Part shown: piece after piece, positions 44,345 through 53,597 of the stretch
Layout of the letters: each line of letters opens with the position of its first letter
How positions within the stretch are numbered: position 1 is the stretch's first letter
Source of the DNA: an uncultured Alistipes sp.
Lineage (GTDB): Bacteria > Bacteroidota > Bacteroidia > Bacteroidales > Rikenellaceae
Length of the DNA: 64,000 nt
NCBI GenBank assembly: GCA_904502285.1
Contig: CAJGEC010000004.1
Location: 33,072-97,071, forward strand
Reading direction: 5' to 3'
Program-made: the position numbers and the translations under genes
The notes under the pieces: generated by a model
What the model was told of the DNA's origin: nothing
What the model saw: only the letters and a program-made list of their open reading frames with translations
Databases searched by the model: none

Positions 44345-45460
44345 ATGATACGACGTGTTATAGACCTCATAGTCATAATGTTGCTACTTGCTACTACCCC
44401 ACTCTTGGCACAGACCCAGAAGGTGGAGGAGCAGAAGCAACGTATGAATAAGTATAAGCAGGAGCTCGCTAAGGCTGCTGCCGAGGTAGAGAAGGCTAAG
44501 AAGGAGAAGAGCAGTGCCTCGAAGCAGGTGAACTCCATCGAGCGAGAGATGCGCCTACGTGAGGGCTATATCTCAGAGGTTGAGGAGGAGCGCAGAGGAG
44601 TTGAGCAGGAGATGGCTGTGGCTTCTGTGGCTATCGACTCCCTCAGCGAGGTGTTGGCTACAAACCGCGAGATATATGCCGAAGCTATTCGCACGGCGCA
44701 CAGAAACTATGCCCAAAATAACGCTACAAACTACCTTCTCGCCTCGTCGAGCATTGCCGACGCTGCACGTCGTAAGGCTCAGATAGAGTACATCACAACG
44801 AGCCGTAAGGCCATTGCCGATAGTATTGCCCAGCAGAGCGAGCGACTCGATGCCAGACGTATGGAATTGAGCGCCAGGGGCGAGGAACTCGACTCCTTGA
44901 GCAATGTGCTTAAGGATGAGCGTAAGAGGCTTGAGAGTAGCCGTAAGGAGGCACGTGCAGCCTACAACAAGCTCTCGCAGCGTGAGCAGAAGGCTATCAA
45001 CGAGAAACGTAAGCAACAGAAACTCTATGACGATGCAGTCAAGGAGTTACAAAAGATGCTTAAGGGTAATAAGGTTGGAGCGGGATTTACTCGCAATACT
45101 AAGGGTCTTAACCTCCCTGTAGATGGCGGAACACTTACGGAGATGGGCTTTGGTGGTACGGTGACAGGTAAACGTGGTGCCGACGTAAAGACCATTTACG
45201 AGGGTATTGTGCAGGATATTCAATATAAGAAACTCACCAATAGATATACCGTATTTATGGGTTACAACGAGTATCTTGTGACCTACACTAACCTCGGCTC
45301 GGTGAGTGTAAAGAAGGGTGACGTGGTGAAGAAAGACCAGAAGATTGGAACTATAGGTAACGGTATCGAGAGCGATGATGCACCTTTCGTGCGTATCGCT
45401 ATCTACGACTGCGAGACCCAAAAGCCACTTACCGTATCTTCATTCTTTAAGAAGAAGTAG
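44345..45460 (+). CDS. EnvC-like murein hydrolase activator, degenerate M23 domain
   Basis: 371 residues from ATG at 44345 (MIRRVIDLIVIMLLL). A signal peptide is followed by a long coiled coil (about 20-235) and a LytM/M23 fold (about 255-371). The M23 zinc ligands are missing: the segment YTVFMGYNEYLVTYTNL lacks the His of the usual HG...YAH pattern, and the usual HLHFEI reads FVRIAIYD. Such degenerate LytM proteins do not cut peptidoglycan but activate amidases at the septum. It lies 10 bases downstream of the TPR gene. Partner amidases are not in the window. Confidence 0.88.
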   Translation: MIRRVIDLIVIMLLLATTPLLAQTQKVEEQKQRMNKYKQELAKAAAEVEKAKKEKSSASKQVNSIEREMRLREGYISEVEEERRGVEQEMAVASVAIDSLSEVLATNREIYAEAIRTAHRNYAQNNATNYLLASSSIADAARRKAQIEYITTSRKAIADSIAQQSERLDARRMELSARGEELDSLSNVLKDERKRLESSRKEARAAYNKLSQREQKAINEKRKQQKLYDDAVKELQKMLKGNKVGAGFTRNTKGLNLPVDGGTLTEMGFGGTVTGKRGADVKTIYEGIVQDIQYKKLTNRYTVFMGYNEYLVTYTNLGSVSVKKGDVVKKDQKIGTIGNGIESDDAPFVRIAIYDCETQKPLTVSSFFKKK

Positions 45461-45498
45461 GGTAGTGGCCAGAAAGAGAAACAAAAGAGAGTATAATT

Positions 45499-45936
45499 AT
45501 GATACACTTCTATAATCAAGATTGCAACTACTTGCCTACCAAGCGATTAGTGCTTCGTAGATGGATTGAAGAGGTCATTCGTCGTGAGGGATATCAGGCG
45601 GGCGAAATTAACTATATTTTCTGCTCGTCGGACTACCATCGTCAGATGAATCGCGACTTCCTCGGCCACGACTACTATACCGATGTCATCACCTTCGAGG
45701 AGCGTGAGAGTAGATTGGAGGATGGGGTAGTTGCTGGTGAAGTATATATAGACGTAGCGACGGTTACGGATAATGCTGAGTTATATAACTCTTTGCCTAT
45801 CAACGAGATGCGTAGAGTTATTGTTCACGGAGCATTGCACCTCTGCGGTCATAAGGATAAGACACCTTGGGCCGAGAAGAATATGCGCCGTATGGAGAAC
45901 AAATACCTCAAACTCTTACGTGACGAGATGCTATGA
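45499..45936 (+). CDS. ybeY: Endoribonuclease YbeY, rRNA maturation
   Basis: Metal-dependent RNase for 16S rRNA 3' processing and ribosome quality control. 145 residues with the zinc site HGALHLCGHKDKTPW (about 113-127) and the upstream DVITFEE and GEVYIDV strands. Its stop overlaps the mnmG start by four bases (ATGA), so translation is coupled. Confidence 0.95.
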   Translation: MIHFYNQDCNYLPTKRLVLRRWIEEVIRREGYQAGEINYIFCSSDYHRQMNRDFLGHDYYTDVITFEERESRLEDGVVAGEVYIDVATVTDNAELYNSLPINEMRRVIVHGALHLCGHKDKTPWAEKNMRRMENKYLKLLRDEML

Positions 45937-47816
45937 AGTTGCAATACGATATAGTTGTTATAGGTGCTGGCCACGCAGGCTGTGAGGCAGCAGCGGCAGC
46001 GGCGCGTCTCGGCAGTCGTACGTTGCTCATAACAATTGACCTTGAGAAGATAGCCTCGATGTCGTGTAATCCTGCGGTAGGAGGTGTGGCTAAGGGTCAG
46101 ATAGTCAGAGAGATAGATGCTCTTGGTGGCAAGATGGGACGCATTACTGACTTAAGTGCCATCCAGTTCCGTATGCTCAATCGCTCTAAGGGCGCAGCGA
46201 TGTGGAGCCCACGTGCGCAGTGCGACAAGTTGCTCTTCTCTCGCCTTTGGAGAAAGACGCTCGAAAACACTAAAAATCTCTATCTCTGGCAGGATTCTGT
46301 GACGGAGATACTCATAGACCCGTCGGGCGAGAAAATGCGCGTAAAGGGCGTTAAAACGCGAATGGGCGTGGAGATAGAGTGTAGTAGGGTAGTCCTCACC
46401 GCCGGTACATTCCTTGAGGGTGTTATGCACTGTGGCGATGCTAAGGCCGAGGGTGGTAGAGCAGGCGATCAGGCAGCTCACGGAATATCGGCACAACTCA
46501 AGGGGCTCGGCTTTGAACTTGGCCGTATGAAGACAGGTACTCCAGCACGTCTCGATGCACGAACTATCAATTTCGAGGCGTTGGAGATACAAGAGGGAGA
46601 TGCTGATCCTGGCAAATTCTCGTATGACCCTGACACTGAGCCAGTTAAGAGTCAGTTACCTTGTTTTATGGTATATACCTCAAAGCAGGTTCACGATATT
46701 TTGCGTACAGGATTTGACCGTTCGCCTCTCTTCAATGGAACAATCTCTGGTATTGGTCCGCGCTATTGTCCAAGCATTGAGGACAAGCTTCGCACCTTTG
46801 CCTCAAAGGAGCAACACCAGCTATTCCTCGAACCTGAGGGCAGGGATACCAACGAGTACTATCTCAATGGTTTCTCCTCATCGCTCCCTTATGAGGTGCA
46901 GCTCGAAGCGTTGCACAATATCGTGGGTTTAGAGGATGTTCACGTCTATCGCCCTGGTTATGCCATCGAGTATGACTATTTCCCACCTACGCAGCTTAAC
47001 CATTCGTTAGAAACAAAGCTTGTGGAGGGTCTCTTCTTTGCTGGTCAGGTCAATGGAACTACTGGTTATGAGGAGGCTGCGGCTCAGGGTCTTATCGCGG
47101 GTATCAATGCTCATCGAACACTTAATGGCGAAGATGCTATTGTCCTAAAGCGTGACGAGGCATATATCGGAGTGCTTATTGATGACCTTGTGACTAAGGG
47201 TGTAGATGAGCCTTATCGTATGTTTACTTCGCGTGCCGAGTATCGCATACTCCTTCGTCAGGATAATGCTGATGCAAGACTTACACCATTGGGCCACGAA
47301 ATTGGTCTTGTAGATGACGAAAAGTACGAGAGATTGCTCAAAAAAAATAACGCTGTAGAATCGCTTATTTCGATGCTCGGTAAGAGTGCGGTCAAAATAG
47401 GAGAAATTGACGACTATTTAATTTCGGTAAATGAGGAGCCTTTAACGCAAGGAAAACGACTCTTGGATATCGTTCTTCGAAACAATGTAACCATTGAGGG
47501 GTTGAGCAAGGTGTCGAAACGACTCGAAAAATTTATTGCCGAAAACGAGCTATCTCGCGAGATTATTGAGCAGGCTGAGATTAGAATTAAGTATCGAGGA
47601 TATATCGAGCGTGAAAAATACTTTGCCGATAAGATGCATCGCTTGGAGGACATCGCGATTCCAAAGGGTTTCGACTATAACTCGTTGCAGTCGCTGACCA
47701 TAGAAGCACGACAAAAGTTGAGCAGGGTAGCACCAGAGACAATTGGTCAGGCTTCGCGTATCCCTGGAGTTTCGCCAGCTGATATAAATGTGTTGCTAAT
47801 AAAATTTGGTAGATAA
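45933..47816 (+). CDS. mnmG: tRNA uridine-5-carboxymethylaminomethyl synthesis enzyme MnmG
   Basis: FAD enzyme (GidA) that with MnmE modifies U34 of several tRNAs. 627 residues, close to E. coli (629). FAD site VIGAGHAGCEAAAAAARLG (about 8-26), CNPAVGGVAKG, MKTGTPARLD, and the C-terminal helical domain with RIPGVSPADINVLLIKFGR at the end. In many bacteria gidA sits near the origin with parAB; here a parS-like palindrome lies 23 bases after the stop. Confidence 0.97.
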   Translation: MKLQYDIVVIGAGHAGCEAAAAAARLGSRTLLITIDLEKIASMSCNPAVGGVAKGQIVREIDALGGKMGRITDLSAIQFRMLNRSKGAAMWSPRAQCDKLLFSRLWRKTLENTKNLYLWQDSVTEILIDPSGEKMRVKGVKTRMGVEIECSRVVLTAGTFLEGVMHCGDAKAEGGRAGDQAAHGISAQLKGLGFELGRMKTGTPARLDARTINFEALEIQEGDADPGKFSYDPDTEPVKSQLPCFMVYTSKQVHDILRTGFDRSPLFNGTISGIGPRYCPSIEDKLRTFASKEQHQLFLEPEGRDTNEYYLNGFSSSLPYEVQLEALHNIVGLEDVHVYRPGYAIEYDYFPPTQLNHSLETKLVEGLFFAGQVNGTTGYEEAAAQGLIAGINAHRTLNGEDAIVLKRDEAYIGVLIDDLVTKGVDEPYRMFTSRAEYRILLRQDNADARLTPLGHEIGLVDDEKYERLLKKNNAVESLISMLGKSAVKIGEIDDYLISVNEEPLTQGKRLLDIVLRNNVTIEGLSKVSKRLEKFIAENELSREIIEQAEIRIKYRGYIEREKYFADKMHRLEDIAIPKGFDYNSLQSLTIEARQKLSRVAPETIGQASRIPGVSPADINVLLIKFGR

Positions 47817-47838
47817 TACCTTATATAGGCAATAAAGA

Positions 47839-47864
47839 AGAGGTGTTCCACGTGGAACACCTCT
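47839..47864. promoter_or_regulatory. parS-like site (ParB/Spo0J binding), perfect palindrome
   Basis: A perfect 26-bp palindrome without a loop. Its central 16 bases (47844-47859) read TGTTCCACGTGGAACA, fully matching the bacterial parS consensus TGTTNCACGTGNAACA. It lies between the convergent mnmG and ilvE genes. Lack of a loop and of a U-run argues against a simple terminator. parA and parB are not in the window. Confidence 0.8.
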
Positions 47865-47909
47865 CTTCGTTTTGATTGGTTTTGACCAATCTATTGCTAT
47901 TGAAAGTGA

Positions 47910-48923
47910 TTACAATACCTCAACATTCCAGTTGTGGATATCCTCAACGCGGCCATACTGGATGCCCTGGAGGTGCTCGTACATCTTCTTGCAAGTCTCA
48001 CCAACCTTCATACCGTAGTCGTAGGTTACGTTGTTATCGAGGTCGTAGAGAGCGCCGATAGGAGAGATAACCGCAGCAGTACCGCAAGCACCAGCCTCCT
48101 CGAATGTAGCCAACTCCTCAACTGGGATATCACGCTCCTCAACAGTAAGGCCGAGGTCAGCAGCGATCTGACGAAGGCTCTTGTTGGTGATAGATGGAAG
48201 GATAGACAATGACTTAGGAGTTACATAAGAGTTGTTCTTGATACCGAAGAAGTTTGCAGCACCAAACTCCTCAACCTTAGAGTGGGTTGAAGCATCGAGA
48301 TACAATACGTTAGAGAAGCCCTTACGGTGAGCCTCCTCCAATGACCAGATTGAAGAAGCGTAGTTACCACCAACCTTTACGTCACCTGTTCCACGTGGAG
48401 CAGCACGGTCCTGATCACGCATAATAAGAGCCTTGATTGCAGTCATACCACCCTTGAAGTATGGACCTACAGGGGCACAGAAGATGATAAGATCTGCCTC
48501 ATCAACAGCGCGAACACCAAGGCAAGTCTTTGTACCGAGAAGGGTAGGACGCAAGTAGAGTGATGCACCTGTCTCGTAAGGTGGAACGAAGTCGAGGTTA
48601 CGCTTAACGCACTCAACACAACCCTCTACGAACTGCTCAACTGTTGGAGCAGGCAAGCAAAGACGGTTAGCAGAGTTGATCATACGCTTTGCGTTCTCAT
48701 CTGGACGGAAAAGACGTACCTTACCATCAACGCCACGGAATGCCTTAAGACCCTCGAAGATCTCCAAACCGTAGTGCAAGCAAGCTGCAGACATATGCAT
48801 CTTGATGTACTCATCGTCGGTTACCTCCATCTGGCTCCACTGGCCGTTAGCATAGTGGTAGCGAACATTGAAAGCAGTCTTGTAGTACGCAAAACCGAGC
48901 TCTCCCCATTTAATGTTTTCCAT
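47910..48923 (-). CDS. ilvE: Branched-chain amino acid aminotransferase
   Basis: PLP enzyme (fold type IV) making Val, Leu and Ile from their keto acids. 337 residues, the longer BCAT form. Motifs: HYGLEIFEGLKAFRG, the PLP Lys in KVGGNYASSIWSLEEAHRKGFSNVLYLDA-type context (Lys within VKVGGNYA), and ITNKSLRQIAADLG. A second, 15-of-16 parS-like site (48387-48402) lies inside this gene. It lies 78 bases downstream of metG on the same strand; no promoter of its own is visible. Confidence 0.94.
   Translation of the reverse strand: MENIKWGELGFAYYKTAFNVRYHYANGQWSQMEVTDDEYIKMHMSAACLHYGLEIFEGLKAFRGVDGKVRLFRPDENAKRMINSANRLCLPAPTVEQFVEGCVECVKRNLDFVPPYETGASLYLRPTLLGTKTCLGVRAVDEADLIIFCAPVGPYFKGGMTAIKALIMRDQDRAAPRGTGDVKVGGNYASSIWSLEEAHRKGFSNVLYLDASTHSKVEEFGAANFFGIKNNSYVTPKSLSILPSITNKSLRQIAADLGLTVEERDIPVEELATFEEAGACGTAAVISPIGALYDLDNNVTYDYGMKVGETCKKMYEHLQGIQYGRVEDIHNWNVEVL
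48387..48402. promoter_or_regulatory. Second parS-like site inside ilvE
   Basis: TGTTCCACGTGGAGCA, one base off the perfect palindrome at 47844-47859 and 543 bases away. It encodes part of an APRGT peptide in ilvE, so it could be chance; parS sites inside genes are common, though. Confidence 0.5.
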
Positions 48924-49001
48924 AGTAAAAGTTAAGTTTTAATTGGTTGTATTTTTTTGTTTAGGTTGTCTTATTCGGATAACCCATTAATTATCAATAT
49001 T

Positions 49002-51044
49002 TTAGCCTATCATTGCGCCCGACATAGTCTTGTCCTCAGGCTGAACTAATACCAAACGACCCAAGGCGTCCTCAGCCATAAGGATCATACCGCGTGACTC
49101 GATACCCTTAATCTCGCGAGGTGCGAGGTTTGCCAAAACCAAAACCTGGCGGCCCACCAACTCCTCTGGAGTGTAGTACTCGGCAATGCCCGAAACAATG
49201 GTGCGCTTGTCGATACCTGTGTCAATAGATAGTTTGAGCAACTTCTTGGTCTTTGCCACCTTCTCTGCGGCAAGGATTGTAGATACGCGGATATCCATCT
49301 TCTGGAAGTCGTCGAACGAAACCTCGGCCTTCTGCTCTGTCACGTTCTGTGCTGCCTCAGCCTCAAGCTTTGCACGGCGCGAAGCCTCAAGCTTATCCAA
49401 CTGCTTCTGGATGACGTCGTCCTCGATCTTCTCGAAGAGGAGCGCTGCCTCGCCAATTGTGTGGCCAGCCGCGAGCAACTCCATAGAGCCCAACTGCTCC
49501 CAGCCAAACTTCTCCACGTGGAGCATTTCGAGAATCTTAGCAACCGAGAATGGCATAAATGGCTCGATAGCGATAGCGGTATTTGCTGTAATCTGAAGTG
49601 CTATATTGAGGATGGTCTTCACGCGCTCAGGGTCGCTCTTAACAACCTTCCAAGGCTCTGTGTCGGCAAGATACTTATTACCGATACGTGAGTATGCCAT
49701 AGCATCCTTCAAAGCCTCGCGGAAGTGGTAGTGCTCGATATTGCGCTCCAACGAAGCCTTAATCTTCTGCAACTCCTCGATAGTGGCCTCGTCGTAGTCG
49801 GTCAATTCGCCACGCTCAGGCACCACGCCATCGTAGTACTTCTTGGTGAGTACCAACGCACGATTCACGAAGTTACCCAAAACGGCAACCAACTCAGAGT
49901 TGTTGCGCGACTGGAAGTCCTTCCAGGTGAAGTCGTTGTCCTTGGTCTCTGGGGCATTAGCGCACAAAACGTAGCGCAATACATCCTCCTTGCCTGGGAA
50001 CTCATCGAGGTACTCGTGGAGCCAAACTGCCCAGTTCTGCGAGGTGGAGATCTTGTCGCCCTCAAGGTTTAGGAACTCGTTAGCAGGCACGTTCTCTGGC
50101 AAGATGTAGCCACCGTGAGCCTTGAGCATAGATGGGAATACGATGCAGTGGAACACGATGTTATCCTTGCCGATGAAGTGTACCATCTTGGTATCTTCGC
50201 TCTTCCAATACTTCTCCCAGTCTGGTGTAAGGTCCTTAGTAGCAGATATATAGCCGATAGGGGCATCGAACCAAACGTATAAAACCTTGCCGTCGGCACC
50301 CTCCACGGGTACTGGAATACCCCAGTCGAGGTCGCGGCTCACAGCACGTGGCTGAAGACCGAGGTCGAGCCAACTCTTGCACTGGCCATATACGTTAGAC
50401 TTCCACTCCTTGTGACCCTCCAAAATCCACTCGCGCAAGAATCCCTCGTACTTATCCAAAGGCAAGTACCAGTGTTTTGTCTCACGCTTTACAGGCACAG
50501 CACCAGAAACGGCACTGCGAGGGTTGATCAACTCGTTTGAAGATAGCGTAGAACCACACTTCTCACACTGGTCGCCGTATGCCTTCTCGTTGTGGCAATG
50601 AGGACACTCGCCGACGATGTAGCGGTCTGCGAGGAATGTCTGAGCCTCCTCGTCGTAGAACTGCTCTGTGGTCTGCTCGATGAACTTGCCCTCGTCGTAT
50701 AGTTTGCGGAAGAACTCCGAAGCCGTAACACGGTGGGTTGGTGATGATGTGCGAGAGTAGATGTCGAACGACATACCGAGGCGTGCGAACGATGTCTTGA
50801 TAATCTCGTGGTAGCGATCTACAACCTGCTGAGGGGTGATACCCTCCTTGCGAGCCTTGATTGTGATGGGCACGCCGTGCTCGTCGCTTCCGCAAACCGA
50901 GATGACGTCGTGGCCCTTTAGGCGAAGATATCGTGTATAGATATCCGATGGCACATAGACACCTGCCAAGTGACCGATATGTACAGGTCCATTGGCGTAT
51001 GGGAGTGCCGATGTGATTAGATAGCGCTTATACTCTTTACTCAC
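49002..51044 (-). CDS. metG: Methionine--tRNA ligase
   Basis: Class I synthetase of 680 residues. HIGH-like [15 protein letters not shown] (about 16-30). A zinc knuckle with [17 protein letters not shown] (about 144-160). The KMSKS-like loop reads [11 protein letters not shown]-terminal OB-fold tRNA-binding domain (about 570-680; [17 protein letters not shown]) mediates dimerisation. The start is GTG at 51044, giving [20 protein letters not shown]. It has a consensus promoter and a leader of about 95 bases containing the small hairpin GGGCT-AA-AGCCC (51082-51093). Confidence 0.96.
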   Translation of the reverse strand: MSKEYKRYLITSALPYANGPVHIGHLAGVYVPSDIYTRYLRLKGHDVISVCGSDEHGVPITIKARKEGITPQQVVDRYHEIIKTSFARLGMSFDIYSRTSSPTHRVTASEFFRKLYDEGKFIEQTTEQFYDEEAQTFLADRYIVGECPHCHNEKAYGDQCEKCGSTLSSNELINPRSAVSGAVPVKRETKHWYLPLDKYEGFLREWILEGHKEWKSNVYGQCKSWLDLGLQPRAVSRDLDWGIPVPVEGADGKVLYVWFDAPIGYISATKDLTPDWEKYWKSEDTKMVHFIGKDNIVFHCIVFPSMLKAHGGYILPENVPANEFLNLEGDKISTSQNWAVWLHEYLDEFPGKEDVLRYVLCANAPETKDNDFTWKDFQSRNNSELVAVLGNFVNRALVLTKKYYDGVVPERGELTDYDEATIEELQKIKASLERNIEHYHFREALKDAMAYSRIGNKYLADTEPWKVVKSDPERVKTILNIALQITANTAIAIEPFMPFSVAKILEMLHVEKFGWEQLGSMELLAAGHTIGEAALLFEKIEDDVIQKQLDKLEASRRAKLEAEAAQNVTEQKAEVSFDDFQKMDIRVSTILAAEKVAKTKKLLKLSIDTGIDKRTIVSGIAEYYTPEELVGRQVLVLANLAPREIKGIESRGMILMAEDALGRLVLVQPEDKTMSGAMIG

Positions 51045-51146
51045 TGGTCTATTTATTTTTTATTATGTTGCATAATTTTGTGGGCTAAAGCCCTGACATT
51101 GGGCAGATAACGACTCTGAGTGTCGCTATTTGCGCACAATACGTAA

Positions 51147-51176
51147 CAAAGGTAATAAAAAATTGTTAATGGTCAA
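51147..51176 (-). promoter_or_regulatory. Promoter for metG
   Basis: Minus strand TTG (51174-51176), a 19-base spacer, then TACCTTTG (51147-51154). Full consensus. Confidence 0.7.
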
Positions 51177-51286
51177 AGTATTTTTATAATTAATAAAATG
51201 GCTATGTGGCTTGTCTGTCGGGGTTGAAGTCGCAAATCAGATTATAAACAAAAGGAAAATTATAGTACTTTATTAAATTTTTTTAG

Positions 51287-51294
51287 TATATTTG
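51287..51294 (+). promoter_or_regulatory. Promoter -7 element for fba
   Basis: TATATTTG matches TAnnTTTG, 65 bases upstream of the fba start. No TTG at the right spacing. Confidence 0.5.
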
Positions 51295-51358
51295 TGCAGT
51301 ATTTGTAATTTATACGGGTATTGACAATATTCTCTAACAACTTAATATAATTTGTAAT

Positions 51359-52357
51359 ATGATTAATTACAAGGATTTAGGCCTCGTGAACACACGCGAG
51401 ATGTTCAAGAAGGCGGTTGATGGTGGTTATGCAATTCCAGCATTCAACTTCAACAATATGGAGCAGCTTCAGGCTATCATTATGGCTGCAGCAGAGACTA
51501 AGTCTCCTGTTATCCTCCAGGTCTCTAAGGGCGCACGTCAGTACGCTAACCAGACCCTCCTTCGCTATATGGCTGAGGGTGCTGTGGAGTATGCTAAGGA
51601 GCTCGGTTGGGAGAACCCACAGATCGTTCTTCACCTCGACCACGGCGACTCGTTCGAGACTTGTAAGAGCTGTATCGATATGGGCTTCTCATCAGTTATG
51701 ATTGATGGCTCACACCTCCCATACGAGGAGAACGTAGCCCTCACTAAGAGGGTCGTTGAGTATGCTCACCAGTTCGATGTAACTGTTGAGGGCGAGCTCG
51801 GCGTATTGGCTGGTGTTGAGGATGAGGTTGCTGCTGAGGAGAGCCACTACACTAAGCCTGAGGAGGTTGTAGACTTCGTTACTAAGACTGGTTGTGACTC
51901 TTTGGCTATCTCTATCGGTACCTCTCACGGTGCTTTCAAGTTTACCCCTGAGCAGTGTACTCTCGACCCACAGACAGGTCGTCTTGTGCCACCACCATTG
52001 GCATTCGACGTATTGGCTGCTATCGAGGAGCAGTTGCCAGGCTTCCCAATCGTTCTCCACGGCTCATCATCAGTTCCACAGGACGAGGTTGATACAATCA
52101 ACAAGTATGGTGGCGCATTGAAGGCTGCCGTAGGTATTCCTGAGGAGCAGTTGCGCAAGGCCTCTAAGAGCGCTGTGTGCAAGATCAACATCGACTCTGA
52201 TTCACGTCTTGCTATGACCGCTGCTGTACGCGAGGTGTTCGCACAGAAGCCAGCAGAGTTCGACCCACGTAAGTACTTGGGCCCAGCTCGTGACAATATG
52301 AAGAAGCTATATATCCACAAGATTAAGGAGGTTCTTGGATCGGACAACAAGGCTTAA
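51359..52357 (+). CDS. fba: Fructose-bisphosphate aldolase, class II
   Basis: Zinc-dependent glycolytic aldolase, 332 residues. Features: AIPAFNFNNMEQLQAI, LHLDHGDSFETCK (catalytic Asp and zinc His), SVMIDGSHLPYEEN, VEGELGVLAGVEDEV, GTSHGAFKF and LHGSSSVPQDE. Codon use is strongly biased, as expected for a highly expressed gene. Own promoter and terminator. Confidence 0.96.
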   Translation: MINYKDLGLVNTREMFKKAVDGGYAIPAFNFNNMEQLQAIIMAAAETKSPVILQVSKGARQYANQTLLRYMAEGAVEYAKELGWENPQIVLHLDHGDSFETCKSCIDMGFSSVMIDGSHLPYEENVALTKRVVEYAHQFDVTVEGELGVLAGVEDEVAAEESHYTKPEEVVDFVTKTGCDSLAISIGTSHGAFKFTPEQCTLDPQTGRLVPPPLAFDVLAAIEEQLPGFPIVLHGSSSVPQDEVDTINKYGGALKAAVGIPEEQLRKASKSAVCKINIDSDSRLAMTAAVREVFAQKPAEFDPRKYLGPARDNMKKLYIHKIKEVLGSDNKA

Positions 52358-52379
52358 TCGCTTTAGCCTACAAATAGAG

Positions 52380-52418
52380 ATAGAGCGTATTCCGAGGGAT
52401 ACGCTCTATTCTATTTTA
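52380..52418 (+). terminator. Intrinsic terminator after fba
   Basis: An 11-bp perfect stem (52380-52390 with 52399-52409), extendable by C-G pairs into the loop, then a T-rich tail. Confidence 0.85.
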
Positions 52419-52437
52419 TTAGGTTAAGATTCTGTTG

Positions 52438-53508
52438 TTAAGGCTCGAAGTTGCACCTTAGGCTTATGGGTGCGGGGCGTTCGCTCTTGATCTTGCCAAT
52501 CATCACGTCGAGATATTGTTGGATGTCGTCCCTGAGTCGCTTATAGAGTGGGCACGACGTATAGTTCTCATTATCAAGCAATACATCCTTTATCGAACGG
52601 AGGGTATTAGTGTAGTTCTGCAACTCGTTCTTCAGTGCAACACCCTCAACTTGTGAGTTGTTTATCTTGGCCACGGAGAGTTGTCGCAGTTTGTCGCATA
52701 CAGACTTTAGTAGGGGCATCGTGACATTATCCATTAGCGTATGGCCGTGCATAAAGAGGTAGCAATTGTCACTCTCCACGCCTCGCCCCTTGAGGCGCTC
52801 TCCGAGGGCAGCAACCTCCTCGATCATCTCAGGGTTGTTGCGCTCCAAGGACTCACGCCTACGCTCAATATTGCGCTCCAACCACGCTAAGGTATTCTGA
52901 CCATTATGGCGAATATCGACATATCCGAGGCGTACAGAGGCCTTAAATTCTGCCAACGTGAAGACGCTCTCGTGAGAGAGCTGTGCCGAGTGGACATACC
53001 ACAAAAATAGCGGATAGATGGCCTTTGAATACTCTGCCATAAAGCGCTCGAAGTCGAAGATGCGAGTGTCGTTCTTCGTCGCCTTTACACAGACATTGCG
53101 CAACGAAGGGGCGTAGCAGAGGTAGTTCTCGGTGGCATAGGTGTAGGTATGAAACATATTCTCGGCCTCAAGGATCTCGCGCGACTGCTCCGTAGCGCCA
53201 TCGAAGAGGTAGTCGAAGTCGGAGTCTACGCAGAGCAGTGTACTCTGTTTCTCCGTGCGACCTAACATCGACATAAGCACCTTCTTGCCTTTGGGGAGGT
53301 CCTCGCGGTTGGGTACAGATATCTCGAAGCGGAGATAGGGGTTGCGGAAGTGGTCAAAGATGCCACGCCAGAAGGCGACATCCTCATACCCTTCGACAAA
53401 GACGTGGACAAGGTGTCTGTCGTCCTCTGGAGGTAGGATGTCGGGCAAGCCCTTGGGGTTGTACTCCGCAAGGTTGCGCTTTGAGCTGAAGCGTTTCTTG
53501 GGTTTCAT
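52438..53508 (-). CDS. DUF4435 family protein, OLD-like TOPRIM nuclease relative
   Basis: 356 residues, cytosolic. The segment VHVFVEGYEDVAFWRGIFD (about 34-52) and the following STLLCVDSDFDYL (about 90-102) give the Glu and DxD of a TOPRIM-like fold. A helical C-terminal half follows. I place it in DUF4435 from memory; such proteins are often linked to ABC-ATPases in defence-like pairs, but no ATPase is adjacent here and the neighbours are housekeeping genes. It stands alone between fba and the SUI1 gene. Confidence 0.75.
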   Translation of the reverse strand: MKPKKRFSSKRNLAEYNPKGLPDILPPEDDRHLVHVFVEGYEDVAFWRGIFDHFRNPYLRFEISVPNREDLPKGKKVLMSMLGRTEKQSTLLCVDSDFDYLFDGATEQSREILEAENMFHTYTYATENYLCYAPSLRNVCVKATKNDTRIFDFERFMAEYSKAIYPLFLWYVHSAQLSHESVFTLAEFKASVRLGYVDIRHNGQNTLAWLERNIERRRESLERNNPEMIEEVAALGERLKGRGVESDNCYLFMHGHTLMDNVTMPLLKSVCDKLRQLSVAKINNSQVEGVALKNELQNYTNTLRSIKDVLLDNENYTSCPLYKRLRDDIQQYLDVMIGKIKSERPAPISLRCNFEP

Positions 53509-53532
53509 AGCGTAAAGTTATGAAAAAAATTG

Positions 53533-53540
53533 TAATTTTG
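53533..53540 (+). promoter_or_regulatory. Promoter -7 element for the SUI1 gene and rlmH
   Basis: TAATTTTG matches TAnnTTTG, 58 bases upstream of the start at 53598. Confidence 0.5.
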
Positions 53541-53597
53541 TCGATGACAACCGAAATAAGTGGTTGTTATGGTATAAATATATAGAGTATAACTACT

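Larger units (their letters stand above)
51045..51358. other. Divergent intergenic region, 314 bases
   Basis: Holds the metG leader and promoter and the fba promoter. Apart from a small hairpin at 51082-51093 I see no RNA motif and no coding sequence. Confidence 0.6.

Noticed and set aside
51045..51140. T-box or other riboswitch in the metG leader
   Set aside because: The leader is only about 95 bases with one 5-bp hairpin; no T-box, SAM or other known motif is visible.
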